Assembly (NCBI RefSeq): GCF_001411555.2
Contig: NC_049907.1
Coordinates: 32,191,734-32,255,733 of the forward strand
Length of the DNA stretch: 64,000 nt
Direction: 5' to 3'
Origin: Juglans regia
Lineage: Eukaryota > Streptophyta > Magnoliopsida > Fagales > Juglandaceae
Of this stretch, positions 48,461-59,043 are shown in pieces (positions within the stretch are counted from its first letter, which is position 1; the number at the start of each line of letters is the position of its first letter). The translations under genes and the position numbers were made by a program. The notes under the pieces were generated by a model, which saw only the letters and a list, made by a program, of their open reading frames with translations, was not told the origin of the DNA and did not search any database.

Positions 48461-49733
48461 TTTTTTCTAGGACCTAGGCATTGTTAAGCTTATGTAAGGT
48501 TGATTTGATTGCAATTGATTGTATTTGTTGCATTATTGCTATTTTGGAGAATGTCAAGTCATTGAAGTTTGTAACTTGTACACTATTGATTCGAGTGAGT
48601 CCCTGCCTTTAGTGATTGTGGTATTACACAAGAGTTTAGTTCAAAAGCCGAATTGTTACCTAGGTGGTAAGAGTAACAATTCTCATTAAGAGTTTAATGT
48701 TCATATCAGTGTAGATATAGAATACCCTTTAGCAGGTGGAAGAATGATATTGAAAGTTGATGAATTTGTATTTCGCATATTTGAAGTTGTCTTGATTTTG
48801 AGGATCTGAAGAAATTTATGTTCGGAAGAGTAAAGTGCTTGGGAGAAGCTTTGACCGTAGTAGGATTCGCTTATGATTGTAGTTTTATTCAACTACCTTT
48901 AAGTGTTCTTGGTAAAGCATTGTATTTGTTGGAAAACATAGATCATCATTATATTGGAGACTTTTATATGGGTAGTAAATCTTGGTCTTGAGGACATACA
49001 TGAAATGTAGGAACAAATTCTTTGGATTAGAGTCAGAATAAGAGGCAGTTCATGATGGATAGAAAAGCTATGCTAATCATAAGAGAGAAAGTCCTTAGTT
49101 GAGGTTAATAGTTGATCGTTTATTGAGGTACCACTTAGGAGGAGGAACAATTCATTTTGATTATGAAGGAGTAAGCTAGTCCTAGGCAGATAGAACTCCT
49201 TGAGGAAATAGAAAAAGTAAATTCAGTTATGTATGGATTAAATTCTTCCAAATTAAACTGCGTAAATACTTTAAGTTTTAGATGTAGAGAGTATGCTGGT
49301 ACGACTTGACCTACTTTGTGGAAGGCTTCTAGTCCAAATTGATATGTTTTGAGAGAGAGAGAGTTAAGAATGGTATATACATATATACGTTGTGGATAAT
49401 TCTTTGAATAGTAAGGAGAATAGTGATTTCATTTAAGCAAGGATTCAGTATCCTAGAAGGTCAGCCTAGAAGTCATTAAGTTTACGCAATAACCTTTAGG
49501 AGTGTTATACCATTATGTTATAGCGGTAGTTTTTTTTTTGTGTAACCATTTGATGGTTACAGGTAAAAATAGTGTTGAATACGAGAGGAAAGCGTTACAT
49601 CAAGAAGAACGTTACCTGCCCCATGAGAGTGATGAGGCATCTGGAGATGGACAGTAGGTTGGTAAGCAACTTCTTCTTTTGAGCGTGTTTTATGTTTATA
49701 CTTACGTCGATTTCGAGGACGAAATCTTTTTTT
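48461..49733 (+). other. Element B internal region without recognisable pol
   Basis: A protease-like 'tgtacactattgattcgagtg' is visible near 48570-48600, out of frame. After it there is about 1.1 kb with no RT, RNase H or integrase motif. The region ends with the 'gatttcgaggacgaaatc' phrase before the polypurine tract. Element B is therefore a deletion derivative that would need proteins from a relative. Confidence 0.55.
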
Positions 49734-49745
49734 AGGAGGGGAGGA
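49734..49745 (+). other. Polypurine tract of element B
   Basis: AGGAGGGGAGGA directly before the TGTAACAG start of the 3' LTR. Confidence 0.85.
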
Positions 49746-49934
49746 TGTAACAGCCCGCTAGAAATTCATTAGTGAAATTTCTATTGACTTTGGGAATCTT
49801 TCGAAAAACCCATAACTTTTTACGAATCGACCAATCGCTCAGGTTTTAGTCTGTCGTCATAATCAGTGTTATCACTCACTATGGTGCTAGATTTGTGAGT
49901 TTAATTATTTGAGATAGTTAGAAGTGGCAGAATG
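49746..49934 (+). mobile_element. 3' LTR of element B, first 189 bp
   Basis: It matches 42723-42911 and is interrupted at 49934 by the start of element A. The five bases GAATG (49930-49934) should be the target duplication of A; the other copy is not visible. Confidence 0.85.
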
Positions 49935-52135
49935 TGTAACACCCCGTATTTTAGTGTATTTTTATTGAAAGATTATTTTTATGTTATTCAAAAAATTATT
50001 CTCTTGTTTTAAAATTACTGGATTTTAATTGGGTTATTTTTAGGATTTTTAATTTGGTGAAAATTATTTTTATGTGCTTTCTTAATATTTATTTATTGTT
50101 GTGCATTTAAACTGCTTTTCATATTTAAATTAATTACTGTGAGATTTAATTATTTCAATTTGACTTTACCATTACGTTTAAATTATTTTATTTAATTTGT
50201 GGTTTTAAAATCATTTCCGTTGGATCATTTTCGTGACCCAAGTTATGAGGATTGGACCTCATTTCTTTTCCTCTCTTTTTCTTTCCTCTCCTTTTCTTTT
50301 CCTTCCTTTTTCTCTTTTTCCCTTATTTTCCTTCGGCTTCTTTCTTCTCCCGCGCACGGACTCTCTCTCCCCTCTCCTCCGCCCGATCCTTCGTCCCCTC
50401 CCAGCGCCGCCGTCCGTCGGCAGTGGTCGACACCGCCCGGTCCCTTGCATTCCTCAGCTGCCGGCCGTCCTACCCCACCAATATCACCACCGTTCGTGCC
50501 ACCGTTAGCCCCCACGAGACCCACGAAGCCGCGGCACTCTTTCCGCCGTTGCGCCGCCGTCGCACCGCCATTGGCCACCATCTTCCTACCACTTCATCCC
50601 CGACCTCTTGGCAACCCTTTGGACCCAACCCCGGCTCCGATCCGTCACCGGTGAAGCCCCACCAAGTCCATCTCCGATTTCGGCATTTTTGGCCTAAAAC
50701 CACCCTTTGCGCCGTCATCCACGGCAAACCACCACCACCATTGGCTTCACCGACCTCTCTAGGCCCTACCCTATCATTTTGGGGTCTTCGTTTGTCTTCG
50801 TTGAAAAGTGGGTATTTGTGACCCACGGCCACAGTGTATTTTACACTGTGGTGTTGCTCAGACGTCGCCTTTTTCAGCTTCGTGATCCTTGGAAATTGCT
50901 TTATTGCGCTGTAAGTATTTTCCAAAGAATGCTCATGAATTTTATGTATTTTTGCACTAACCCATTTCACTGTATTTTTGGCATGCCGGACTGAGTCCGA
51001 GGAGTTCGGGGGTCGGATGGATTTGTGATTGGAGTTGTTTGGGTTGGTTTGATTGGATTGGTTATTGGTTATTGAGGAATGTGGATTTGTGTTGGTACAT
51101 GTGCATTTCATGCATGTTCATGTTTGTAAAGGAAAACTGGGTTTTCGTGTATTGCATTCATGTTCATGTGTTTATGAAAACTGGGTTTTCATGTGAATGA
51201 TTTGTTGGGTGCGTGTGTATCACGAACCCCAAGCCGAGATGGGGCATTATCTCGGTGGAGCTCCTCTGGTTACTCGGGAGCGGAATAAACTGAGTAACGT
51301 CCCCTGGATTGTCGCTGGGCGACAATGGGATCGGACGAGAGATTCGTGCCGACTCCGTGGTCCTTCTGCTGGCGGGGACTAGAGGATGTCTGGCCATGTA
51401 CGCGCTGGGCGCGGAACTGGGCATCGCTCGTTGTGTAGTGGATGTACCCACGAACGTGTTGGGCGCGTAAGTGGGCATCGCTACAAAGCCAGGGTGTGCG
51501 GATGACCCATAGGGGAGATCATGGTGCATACACTAAAAATGGACTATTTTCTGGGAAAATAGCGTGTGTTGGATTTTGTGTAATTCATTTTCTGGGAAAA
51601 TGTTTTACGGATTATTTTTGGGCCAAATGAGATTTTTGGCGTGTGTTGGAAAATTATCATTTTCGGGGAAAATGATATTTTGAGAAAAATGCATATTTCA
51701 TCATATGCATGCATGTTAGTTGTATTAAATGCATTTTATTCCTGAGATTATTTTGGGTTATACTTACCTGCGGTACCATTCTGTGGTAACGCAGATTTTG
51801 ATGCAGATGAGGAGGAGGAGGGTGAGCCTGAGGAGACGGCTCCGCCCGAGGAGTGATCTGGGATCACTATTTATTGTTATTTTATTTTACCCTTCTGTAT
51901 TTTCGGGACATGTGTTAACTTATTTTGGATGACTGTATAACTGTTTTTAAATCTTTACTGATGTTTACTTGTATTTAAATTCTGGTACTTAGTTGACTAA
52001 TCCGCTGCGTTGTTGTTGTTGTCCACTGTTGCATGTACACACACTTGGCACTTTCGTTGGGATGTGTGACCGTGTTGTCATCATCCCGGCGTCTCGATTC
52101 CCGTGTTTTCCTTACATGGGGGTCGGGGGCGCCAC
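49935..52135 (+). mobile_element. 5' LTR of element A
   Basis: 2201 bp from TGTAACACCCCG to GGGGGCGCCACA, matching the solo LTR at 24796-27034 in reverse. It has a GC-rich segment (50340-50900) whose open frames (50199-50654, 50252-50821, 50470-51111) also occur, altered, in the solo copy and are not host genes. Two diverged copies of a 'gtacgcgctgggcgcgg' block lie at about 51396-51480. Confidence 0.92.
51234..51326 (+). other. LTR three-hairpin module (element A)
   Basis: There are three perfect 7-bp stems: CCGAGAT/ATCTCGG (51234-51240 with 51249-51255, loop GGGGCATT), GTTACTC/GAGTAAC (51269-51275 with 51292-51298), and ATTGTCG/CGACAAT (51308-51314 with 51320-51326, loop CTGGG). Confidence 0.7.
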
Positions 52136-52137
52136 AG

Positions 52138-52151
52138 GTGGTATCAGAGCA
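52138..52151 (+). other. Primer binding site of element A
   Basis: TGGTATCAGAGCAG, two bases after the LTR end; initiator tRNA-Met type. Confidence 0.88.
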
Positions 52152-52413
52152 GTTCGGCTCTGGGTAAAACCACATGTCCCTAGGATAGTACCAGAAATTA
52201 TTTTATTGTTTTAAAATAATTTTTTTAAAGTGTTGTAAGTTAAATGATTATTTTAAAAATAAATATGTGTTATTATGAGTTTATTGTTGTTTTAATTTAT
52301 GTTAATTGATGTTATTTAATTTAATTTTATCTTATTGTATTTTTGTGTTGCTTTGGTTGAGTTTGGTTTTATCTGGATTTAAGCGGGGTTGGAGGTTGCT
52401 CTATGACAGGACT

Positions 52414-53506
52414 ATGGTGAGACCAAGAAGGCAAGCTAATGTGCCCGAAGATGAGCTATCCAGGGGTGAAAGAGACGATGCCATTGCAAGGGCGTTGAAT
52501 AGGATGTCAGACTTGTACGAGCAGAATTTCCGACCGCCGCAAGGAGATCTAAATAGAGCGGTCCAAGTGGGGTGCACCTATGAGCGCTTCCTGGCGCATA
52601 GGACTCCTGCCTTTACTGGGGAGGAGGATCCAATGCGAGCTAGGAGGTGGATTCTAGATTTGGAAAGGACCTTTGAAGTTTGTGGATGTACTGAGGTCTA
52701 GATGGTTTTGTATGCAAGTTATATGCTCCAAGGTGAAGCAGCATACTGGTGGGAGACCAAGCGGTCACTCCTAGAGATGGAGTTCGGATCCTTGGCTGCT
52801 GTGTCCTGGCAGCGGTTTAAAAAAGAATTTAATGATCGATACTTTCCTGTTTCAGTGAGAAGGCAGAAGGCTCGGGAGTTTAATAATTTGGTTCAAGGAG
52901 GTATGACGGTCGAGCAATATGCAACGAAATTTATGGAGCTTGGACGGTTCGCTCCTCACCTTATTGCCACCGAAGAGCTGCAGGTGGAGCGTTTTATGGA
53001 GGGTCTGCGCCCTGAAGTACGCAGACAAGTGGCTTGTCTCGAGATTGTGGAATTTCAGAAGTTGGTAGACTTGGCCAGTATCGCAGAGCGCGAGAGTAGC
53101 TTTGTAGTGGGCTCCCCTCCAGGTCAGAAAAGACGGAGTTATCTTGGTGAAGGAAGCAGTTCTGGATCGCCACATAAATTTGTTCAGAGGACCGGGACCC
53201 GTCCACAGACAACCTCCGGTGTTCGTGCAGGAGGCCGGACTCCAGTATGCCCGAGATGTAATAGAGCCCATGAGGGCGATTGTGGTCAAAGGGGCATTCA
53301 GTGTTTTAGATGTGGCCAGCCGGGTCACTTTGCTCGGGAGTGTCCCAGTCTAGTTCAAGGAGGTCAAGGTGGTCAAGGAGGACGAGGAGGTCGTCGAGGT
53401 GGAAGGGGCAACCAGAGACAGTTGGTACAAGCCCGAGTTTATGCGGTGACTCCTGGCGACGTGGATTATGAGGCTCCAAAGACCCATGATGCTGGAGTGA
53501 TTACTG
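52414..53506 (+). pseudogene. Element A gag with one in-frame stop
   Basis: The start is chosen at the ATG at 52414 (MVRPRRQANVPEDELS); upstream ORF codons are leader. The frame reads through the capsid-like region (ERFLAHRTPAFTGEEDPMRARRWILDLERTFEVCGCTEV), a single TAG at 52699-52701, then YMLQGEAAYWWETKRS, VEQYATKFMELGRFAPHLI and two zinc-binding motifs (CPRCNRAHEGDC and CFRCGQPGHFAREC, about 53248-53345). A Gly/Arg-rich tail follows (GGQGGQGGRGGRRGGRG). Gag packages element RNA. Apart from the TAG the frame is open to the putative 5' splice site at 53507. Confidence 0.88.
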
Positions 53507-53591
53507 GTATGTATGTAGTTATTTTATTCGGGTTTATTGTTTGGTGTGGTTGGGTTTTTTTGAATTTGTTTGGTGGTTGTGTTTGCATCAG
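53507..53591 (+). other. Putative 85-nt intron between gag and protease of element A
   Basis: The segment starts GTATGTATG and ends GCATCAG. It is T-rich (long T/G tracts), like plant introns. It breaks homology between the gag tail (GVITG) and the protease start. Its removal joins frame 1 to frame 2 without a stop, giving a continuous [23 protein letters not shown] order. Element C has a 78-nt equivalent at the same place. Confidence 0.6.
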
Positions 53592-55992
53592 GAAGAGTTC
53601 GTCTATATGATTTTTATGCTTGTACTTTGTTTGATTCTGGGGCGTCCCAATCTTTTGTGTCTGCCACGTTTGCACGAATGTGCAATTTGGTTACGGAACC
53701 TCTACCACAATCCTTAGTTGTGGCTCTTCCTAATAGCGAGATCGTGTGTTGCTCCAAGGTTGCTTTGGGTTGTCCTTTGGATCTTGGTGGAAGGACACTG
53801 GATGCAGATTTGATTATATTCAAGTTGCTTGGTTTTGATATAATTTTGGGTATGGATTGGCTGTATCGTTATTCTGCGAATATTGATTGTAGAAGACGAG
53901 TAATTGGTTTTCAACTCTCGGATGAGGATTATTTAGAATTCGTGGGAAGTAAGTTAAAGGCAAGACCATTAGTTATATCAGCAGTTCAAGCTAAGAGAGA
54001 TATAGCTTGTGGGGCAGATGCTTTTTTGGTCCAAGTCGTATCTACACCATCTGAGAAGAAATCTTTAGCGGATATTCCAGTGGTGGAAGAATTTCCCGAT
54101 GTGTTCGTGGATGAGTTACCTGGATTGCCTCCCGTTCGTGACATGGAATTTGTTATTAATCTGGAACCCGGGGCGGCTCCTGTGCATAAGGCTCCTTGCC
54201 GCATGGCACCGGCCGAGTTAAAAGAGTTGAAGACTCAATTGCAAGAATTGGTTGACAAAGGATTTATTCAGCCTAGTACTTCGCCCTGGGGAGCGCCTGT
54301 TTTGTTTGTCAAGAAGAAAGATGGTACTCTCAGAATGTGCATAGACTATCGGGAGCTTAACAAGGTGACTATCAAGAACAAGTACCCTCTTCCAAGAATT
54401 GATGATCTGTTTGATCAGCTTCAGGGAGCAGCTGTCTTTTCAAAGATTGACTTGAGATCAGGGTACTATCAGCTGAGGATAAGGGATAAGGACGTGCCCA
54501 AGACTGCTTTCAGGACGAGGTATGGCCATTATGAATTTAAGGTGATGTCTTTTGGGTTAGCGAACGCTCCAGCCGCTTTTATGGATTTAATGAATCGGGT
54601 GTTTCGACCCTTTTTGGACTCTTTTGTGGTGGTGTTTCTTGACGACATTCTGATTTATTCCCGAGACTTGGAAGAGCATGCTTGTCACCTTCGTCTGGCG
54701 CTTGGGAAATTAAGAGAGCATCAATTGTACGCTAAGTTGAGCAAGTGTGAATTCTGGTTAGAAGAAGTTAAGTTTCTTGGGCATGTGATTTCTCAAGAAG
54801 GGGTGGCTGTAGATCCTAGTAAAGTAGAAGCTGTTTTGTCATGGCCTCGCCCTTCAACAGTTCGTGAGATACGAAGTTTCTTGGGACTTGCCGGTTACTA
54901 TCGAAGATTTGTGGAAGGTTTTTCTCGACTATCAGGACCTCTCACTGCTTTGACTAGGAAGAATACGGAGTTTGTATGGTCTGACAAATGTGAGAGAAGT
55001 TTTCAAGAGTTGAAGAGAAGATTGACAATGGCACCTGTTTTGGCACTTCCAGAGCCACACAAGCCATTTGTGATTTTTAGTGATGCATCCAAATTCGGGT
55101 TGGGATGCGTTCTTATGCAAGAGGGACGGGTTGTTGCTTATGCATCTCGTCAGTTGAAAATTCATGAAAGGAATTATCCTACACATGATTTGGAGTTGGC
55201 GGCAATAGTTTTTGCTCTTAAGATTTGGCGGCATTATCTGTATGGAGAAGCCTGTGAAGTTTATACTGATCACAAGAGCTTGAAGCATCTGTTTACTCAG
55301 AAGAATCTCAATATGAGACAGAGACGGTGGTTAGAGTTGATTAGCGACTACCAGTGTGAGATCAAGTATCATCCCGGAAAGGCGAATCTAGTCGCTGATG
55401 CTTTGAGTAGAAAATCTCAACAAGTGGATGAAGCAGAGTCATCGGATTTGGACTCTCTCCTTTGTGGAATGAGGAGACTTCTTATCGAGAGTTCACAGCA
55501 AGAGGAATTGTTATCGTCAGTCTTGGATGTCCGAGTAGTGGATTTTGAAGAATTGAAGACTCTTCAAAGAAGAGATCCTGAATTGTTAGCTATCAGGAAA
55601 AGAGTCAGGAAGTCTAGAGGACCCTTGAATTACAGCTTGGATAAGGATGGTATTCTTCGGTTTCGGGATCGTAGAGTGATTCCCCGAGATTCTGAATTTA
55701 AAGAGCGGATTTTGGCAGAAGCCCATGCGGCTCCTTATTCAGTTCATCCAGGAAGTACGAAGATGTATCAAGATTTAAAGAGGAATTTCTGGTGGGAAGG
55801 AATGAAGTTGGACATCGCTTTGTTTATTGAGAAATGTGCCACGTGTCGTCGAGTAAAGGCTGAGCATCAAAGACCTGCTGGTAGACTTCAACCTCTCCCT
55901 ATTCCTGAGTGGAAGTGGGATGATATTTCTATGGATTTTGTTGTGGGTTTACCGAGGACTCCTAGTGGAAAGAACTCAATTTGGGTGATTGT
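53592..55992 (+). CDS. Element A protease, RT, RNase H and start of integrase
   Basis: An open frame with the Ty3 order. Aspartic protease is DSGAS at 53633 onward and [15 protein letters not shown] has [18 protein letters not shown], the [13 protein letters not shown] block, [19 protein letters not shown] and the FLDD catalytic pair in [11 protein letters not shown] near 54640. RNase H has [41 protein letters not shown] and ADALSRK. The integrase zinc finger has H...HPG and CATCRRVK. Integrase core starts at [15 protein letters not shown], containing the first catalytic Asp. The frame has no stop up to the N gap, so this is the least decayed element here. Residues beyond the Ns belong to an LTR, not to integrase. 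Confidence 0.92.
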
Positions 55993-56012
55993 NNNNNNNN
56001 NNNNNNNNNNNN
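55993..56012. other. Assembly gap (20 N)
   Basis: Twenty N bases join the integrase of element A to the late part of LTR B. The true gap must contain at least the rest of A (integrase, 3' LTR) and about 3.6 kb of LTR B if the nest is intact. Confidence 0.98.
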
Positions 56013-56642
56013 TCACGTTCATGCTAAGCCTCAGTTTCAGTTTAAGTTATACCAGTTATGTTATGTTGTATGTCAAGTTATGCTATGATTACTTATGATT
56101 TGATTATGCATTCATCATTTTACTGCCATGCATGCATCATTAACCTGTGTGGAAGTTTCCTGTTAACTTGCTGAGATTTGTAATCAAATCTCACTGTGGT
56201 AGTCCCAACTACCATTCCCCCCGAATGGTAGATCTTATTACAGGATCTGAAGGAGAATCGAGAATCGACCATCTGGAAACGATCGATTAAGTGATGGTGC
56301 GACGTAGATAGTAGTACAGTAGTTACCTCAGGTTACTACTTATATTTGTGGAGTTCAATCTCCAGCACTCTTTTGATCACAACCATATGGACTATTATTG
56401 TGATCTTAGTTGTTTAGTATGTCGTTAAGTATGAAGTATGTTTTAAGTATTTGGGATATTTCAGTTTGGTGCATAGTATTGCTAAAGAAAAAAAAAAATT
56501 TATTATCTGCTGCGAATATTGCATAATGCTAGATGCATGTTAGGAACATTGCATCTTATATGTCATGAACGGGGGCAAGTAACCTTGTGTTGCATGTCCC
56601 GACGCTTCAGATGTCCGTCCGATCCCAAGTGGAATCTGGGGG
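56013..56642 (+). mobile_element. 3' LTR of element B, last about 630 bp, end truncated
   Basis: It follows 46565-47190 almost base for base, including 'aaccttgtgttgcatgtccc', and stops at 'tctgggggc', six bases short of the expected end, where a minus-strand protease sequence begins. No target duplication is present. Confidence 0.85.
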
Positions 56643-57034
56643 CTATTTGGGCATAAATAGATCAAGCTGAACAAACTCACCCATATAGCAAATCCTTTCG
56701 CATGTAGGTAAGTTAAACACTACCTCCCGCCTTTGACAGTCTATTTGGGCATAATGTCTAGACAACCAGTCCATTCCTAAGATTAGATCGAATTCCGTCA
56801 TGTGAGAAAGAATCAAATCTGCAGTCAAGACCAAATTCATGATTTCCAACGAGCAATTCGTAACTATACTCGTACAACTGATTACCTTCCCGTCGAGAAT
56901 AGCTACTAAAACCTTCCAAGACATTGGCTTAGCCTTGAGCTCGCATCATCGTACGCATCTATTAGAGATAAAAGACCTTGACACTCTGGAATCAAACAAA
57001 GCACATACCACGTACTGCTTCAATCTAACTTTAC
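56643..57034 (-). pseudogene. Element C protease, truncated
   Basis: The minus strand encodes GKVRLKQYVVCALFDSR, then ... PMSWKVLVAILDGKVIS and FDLILGMDWLSRHYAQIDCQRREVVFN. It matches the Ty3 aspartic protease (RVP_2 type), but the active-site DSG reads DSR, so it would be inactive. It is cut at 56643; RT and later domains are absent. Confidence 0.82.
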
Positions 57035-57112
57035 CTAAGGAGATAACTTTGATTACTCAAGATTTTGCCAAACACAAGCTATCTACAACTAAGGCAAAGT
57101 TGGAAATGTTAC
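57035..57112 (-). other. Putative 78-nt intron between gag and protease of element C
   Basis: On the minus strand it runs GTAACATTTCC to ATCTCCTTAG. Its length is a multiple of three, yet it contains an in-frame TGA, so removal is needed for readthrough. The position matches the 85-nt segment of element A. Confidence 0.55.
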
Positions 57113-58170
57113 CAGTAATCACTCCCACGTCTACCGTTTCATCAGCTTCTGGGTCTACTTCTCCTGGTGTAATCGCATAAACCTTGGCCTTTGCTGCAGT
57201 CTTGGGTTTAGCGTTTGGCGTTGACACTCCTCGAGGCGTAATTTGCGGACAATCCCGGATCATATGGCCAGTTTGACTACATCTAAAACACGCTCTTGAG
57301 GCCCTTCGGCATTCTCCACTGTGCCTTTTCCTGCATTGGCGACAAGGTGGTGGAGTAACGGGTGCTGCCTTCCCAACTACCACGCCTTTTCCTTTGCTTG
57401 GGGTTACCGGAGCCTTCTGCTTCCTTGTATTACTTCCTGACGAGTAAAGAAATCCCCCTTTTCCTATCCGTTTGAGCCTGTGCGATTAGTCTTCGTTGCT
57501 CCGCCTCTGCTATTGAAGCCACATTAACCAATTCTTGGAAATTTCCTATCTGTAGACATGCTATTTAGTTTCGGATATGAGGTTGCAAGCTGTCCTGGAA
57601 CTTCCTTGCTTGCATCTTCTTGAAACTGATTAGATGAGGTGCAAACCTTCCCATTTCCATAAAACGAGTGGCGTACTGATCGACCGTCATATTCCCTTGA
57701 GTCAAACTTGCAAATTCCAAAGCTTTCTGCTACTTAGCCATCTTTGGAGAGAAACAATTGTCAAACTCTGCCTTGAATCGCTCCCAAGTAAGTGCGGTTA
57801 GACTTCCCAACTCTTGGGCCAAAAGCTGCCATTTAGTTTGCCACCAAATTCCAGCTTCTTCCTGAAGCATATGTCCCACGTACTAGACCTTCTGCTCCTC
57901 AGTACAATCACTAATTTCGAAAGTTCTTTCCAAATCCATAAGCCACTTGTTAACCTTCAAAGGTCCTTTCGTTCCAACAAAATTCGGGTATCTATACACC
58001 AAGAACTTCTCATAAGTACATCCTTGTTCTCCTCTAAGCGGTACTTGTCTAGCATTCTGTCATCTGGCGAATAGCTTCAACTATAGCATGTCCCCCTTCC
58101 ATTGGAGGATTCCCAGTCTCTTGATCCTTGCCTCTCGGAAATGTATTCTCACGCTGGTTTCAGACCATAA
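57113..58170 (-). pseudogene. Element C gag
   Basis: The minus strand reads through CTYEKFLVYRYPNFVG, LMDLERTFEISDCTEEQKV, a TAG (57883-57885), MLQEEAGIWWQTKW and ERFKAEFDNCFSPK. A second TAG (57730-57732), VDQYATRFMEMGRFAPHLI and a TAA (57565-57567) follow. Two zinc-binding motifs (CRQCRKRHSGEC and CFRCSQTGHMIRDC) and the tail up to DVGVITG close it. A small deletion near 58070 removes part of the N-terminal region compared with the plus-strand relative at 63640-64000. The exact start is unclear. Confidence 0.82.
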
Positions 58171-58413
58171 TTTCCTTCTTCCTGAAAATGCACAAAACCA
58201 GCGTGGTTAGTCCCTTCCTCAAGGAGATTATCCTTTGTTCTCTTGAACTTGCGATCTTATAGCATAGCTCCTTCTTCCTCCGCATTCCAGGCTAAAGCTA
58301 TAAGATCCAAGCCTAAGACTACAGATCTCAAGCCTAGTTAAAGGTATCATGCATTCCTAGGACAACGTGTGGGTTTGTTTACCCAGAGACGTAATTGCTC
58401 TAATACCATGCTC
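58171..58413 (-). other. Element C leader and primer binding site
   Basis: TGGTATTAGAGCAAT (58395-58409, minus strand) is a one-base variant of the initiator tRNA-Met site. Between it and gag lies a leader with 'gggactaac' followed by 'tttgtgcattttcag', a branch-point/acceptor-like pair. Confidence 0.65.
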
Positions 58414-59043
58414 TGTGGTGCCCCCAGACCCACTTGGGATTGAACGGTGATTGACATGCCGGGACATGTAACATAAGGCTACACACCCCTCGTACAAGAT
58501 AGATAATATGCTATGCACCTAAGTACACTAGCAGTATGCAATAATGATACAATGAAAAAATTAATAAAAGTTGGATAACTAAGCAAAGCGATACGCAATT
58601 GCAAAGCACATGGTATCATAAACTAATATCATAACCCAAAACATTGTCCCAAAGCATAAACATAGGCCTTAAAGGCAAAATATCCCAAAAGCATGAAACG
58701 TAATTTTAAAGTTTCCAAAACACGAGATTCCCACAAAAGAAACATAAGTCCACAAAAGATGGCCAAAAATGTTGTTGCCTGCTCTCTCTCTCTTTTTTTT
58801 TTCTTCTTTCCACAAAACACTTATACTCCCATACTCTTTAAGAAGACCCAGGCTTCACGCGCTTCTCTAAAGTCTTGTCCTTATCATAGTGGTTACGTCG
58901 CTTGAACTCAGCGATGAATTAAAGTATACCCATGATCTCTTGATCAATGGCCTCGAGTTGCCCCCAGAGGGAAGACTCGAGCCGATCCATGGCCATTTTA
59001 GGCATAATTCTCTCCGGAGGAGGAGGAGGTGCCGTTCTCTTCC
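58414..59043 (-). mobile_element. 5' LTR of element C, U5-side part
   Basis: It starts TGTGGTGCCCCCAGACC and matches 34710-35350. The LTR is interrupted at 59043 by a solo LTR and resumes at 62540-62745. Confidence 0.82.

Noticed and set aside
50199..51111. Proline- and arginine-rich ORFs in the GC-rich part of LTR A (also 26055-26782)
   Set aside because: They occur in an LTR, in several frames on both strands, and recur altered in the other copy. They are products of base composition.
53570..56098. A single 842-residue frame through the N gap
   Set aside because: It translates across 20 Ns; the residues after the gap come from LTR B, not from pol. The real part ends at 55992.
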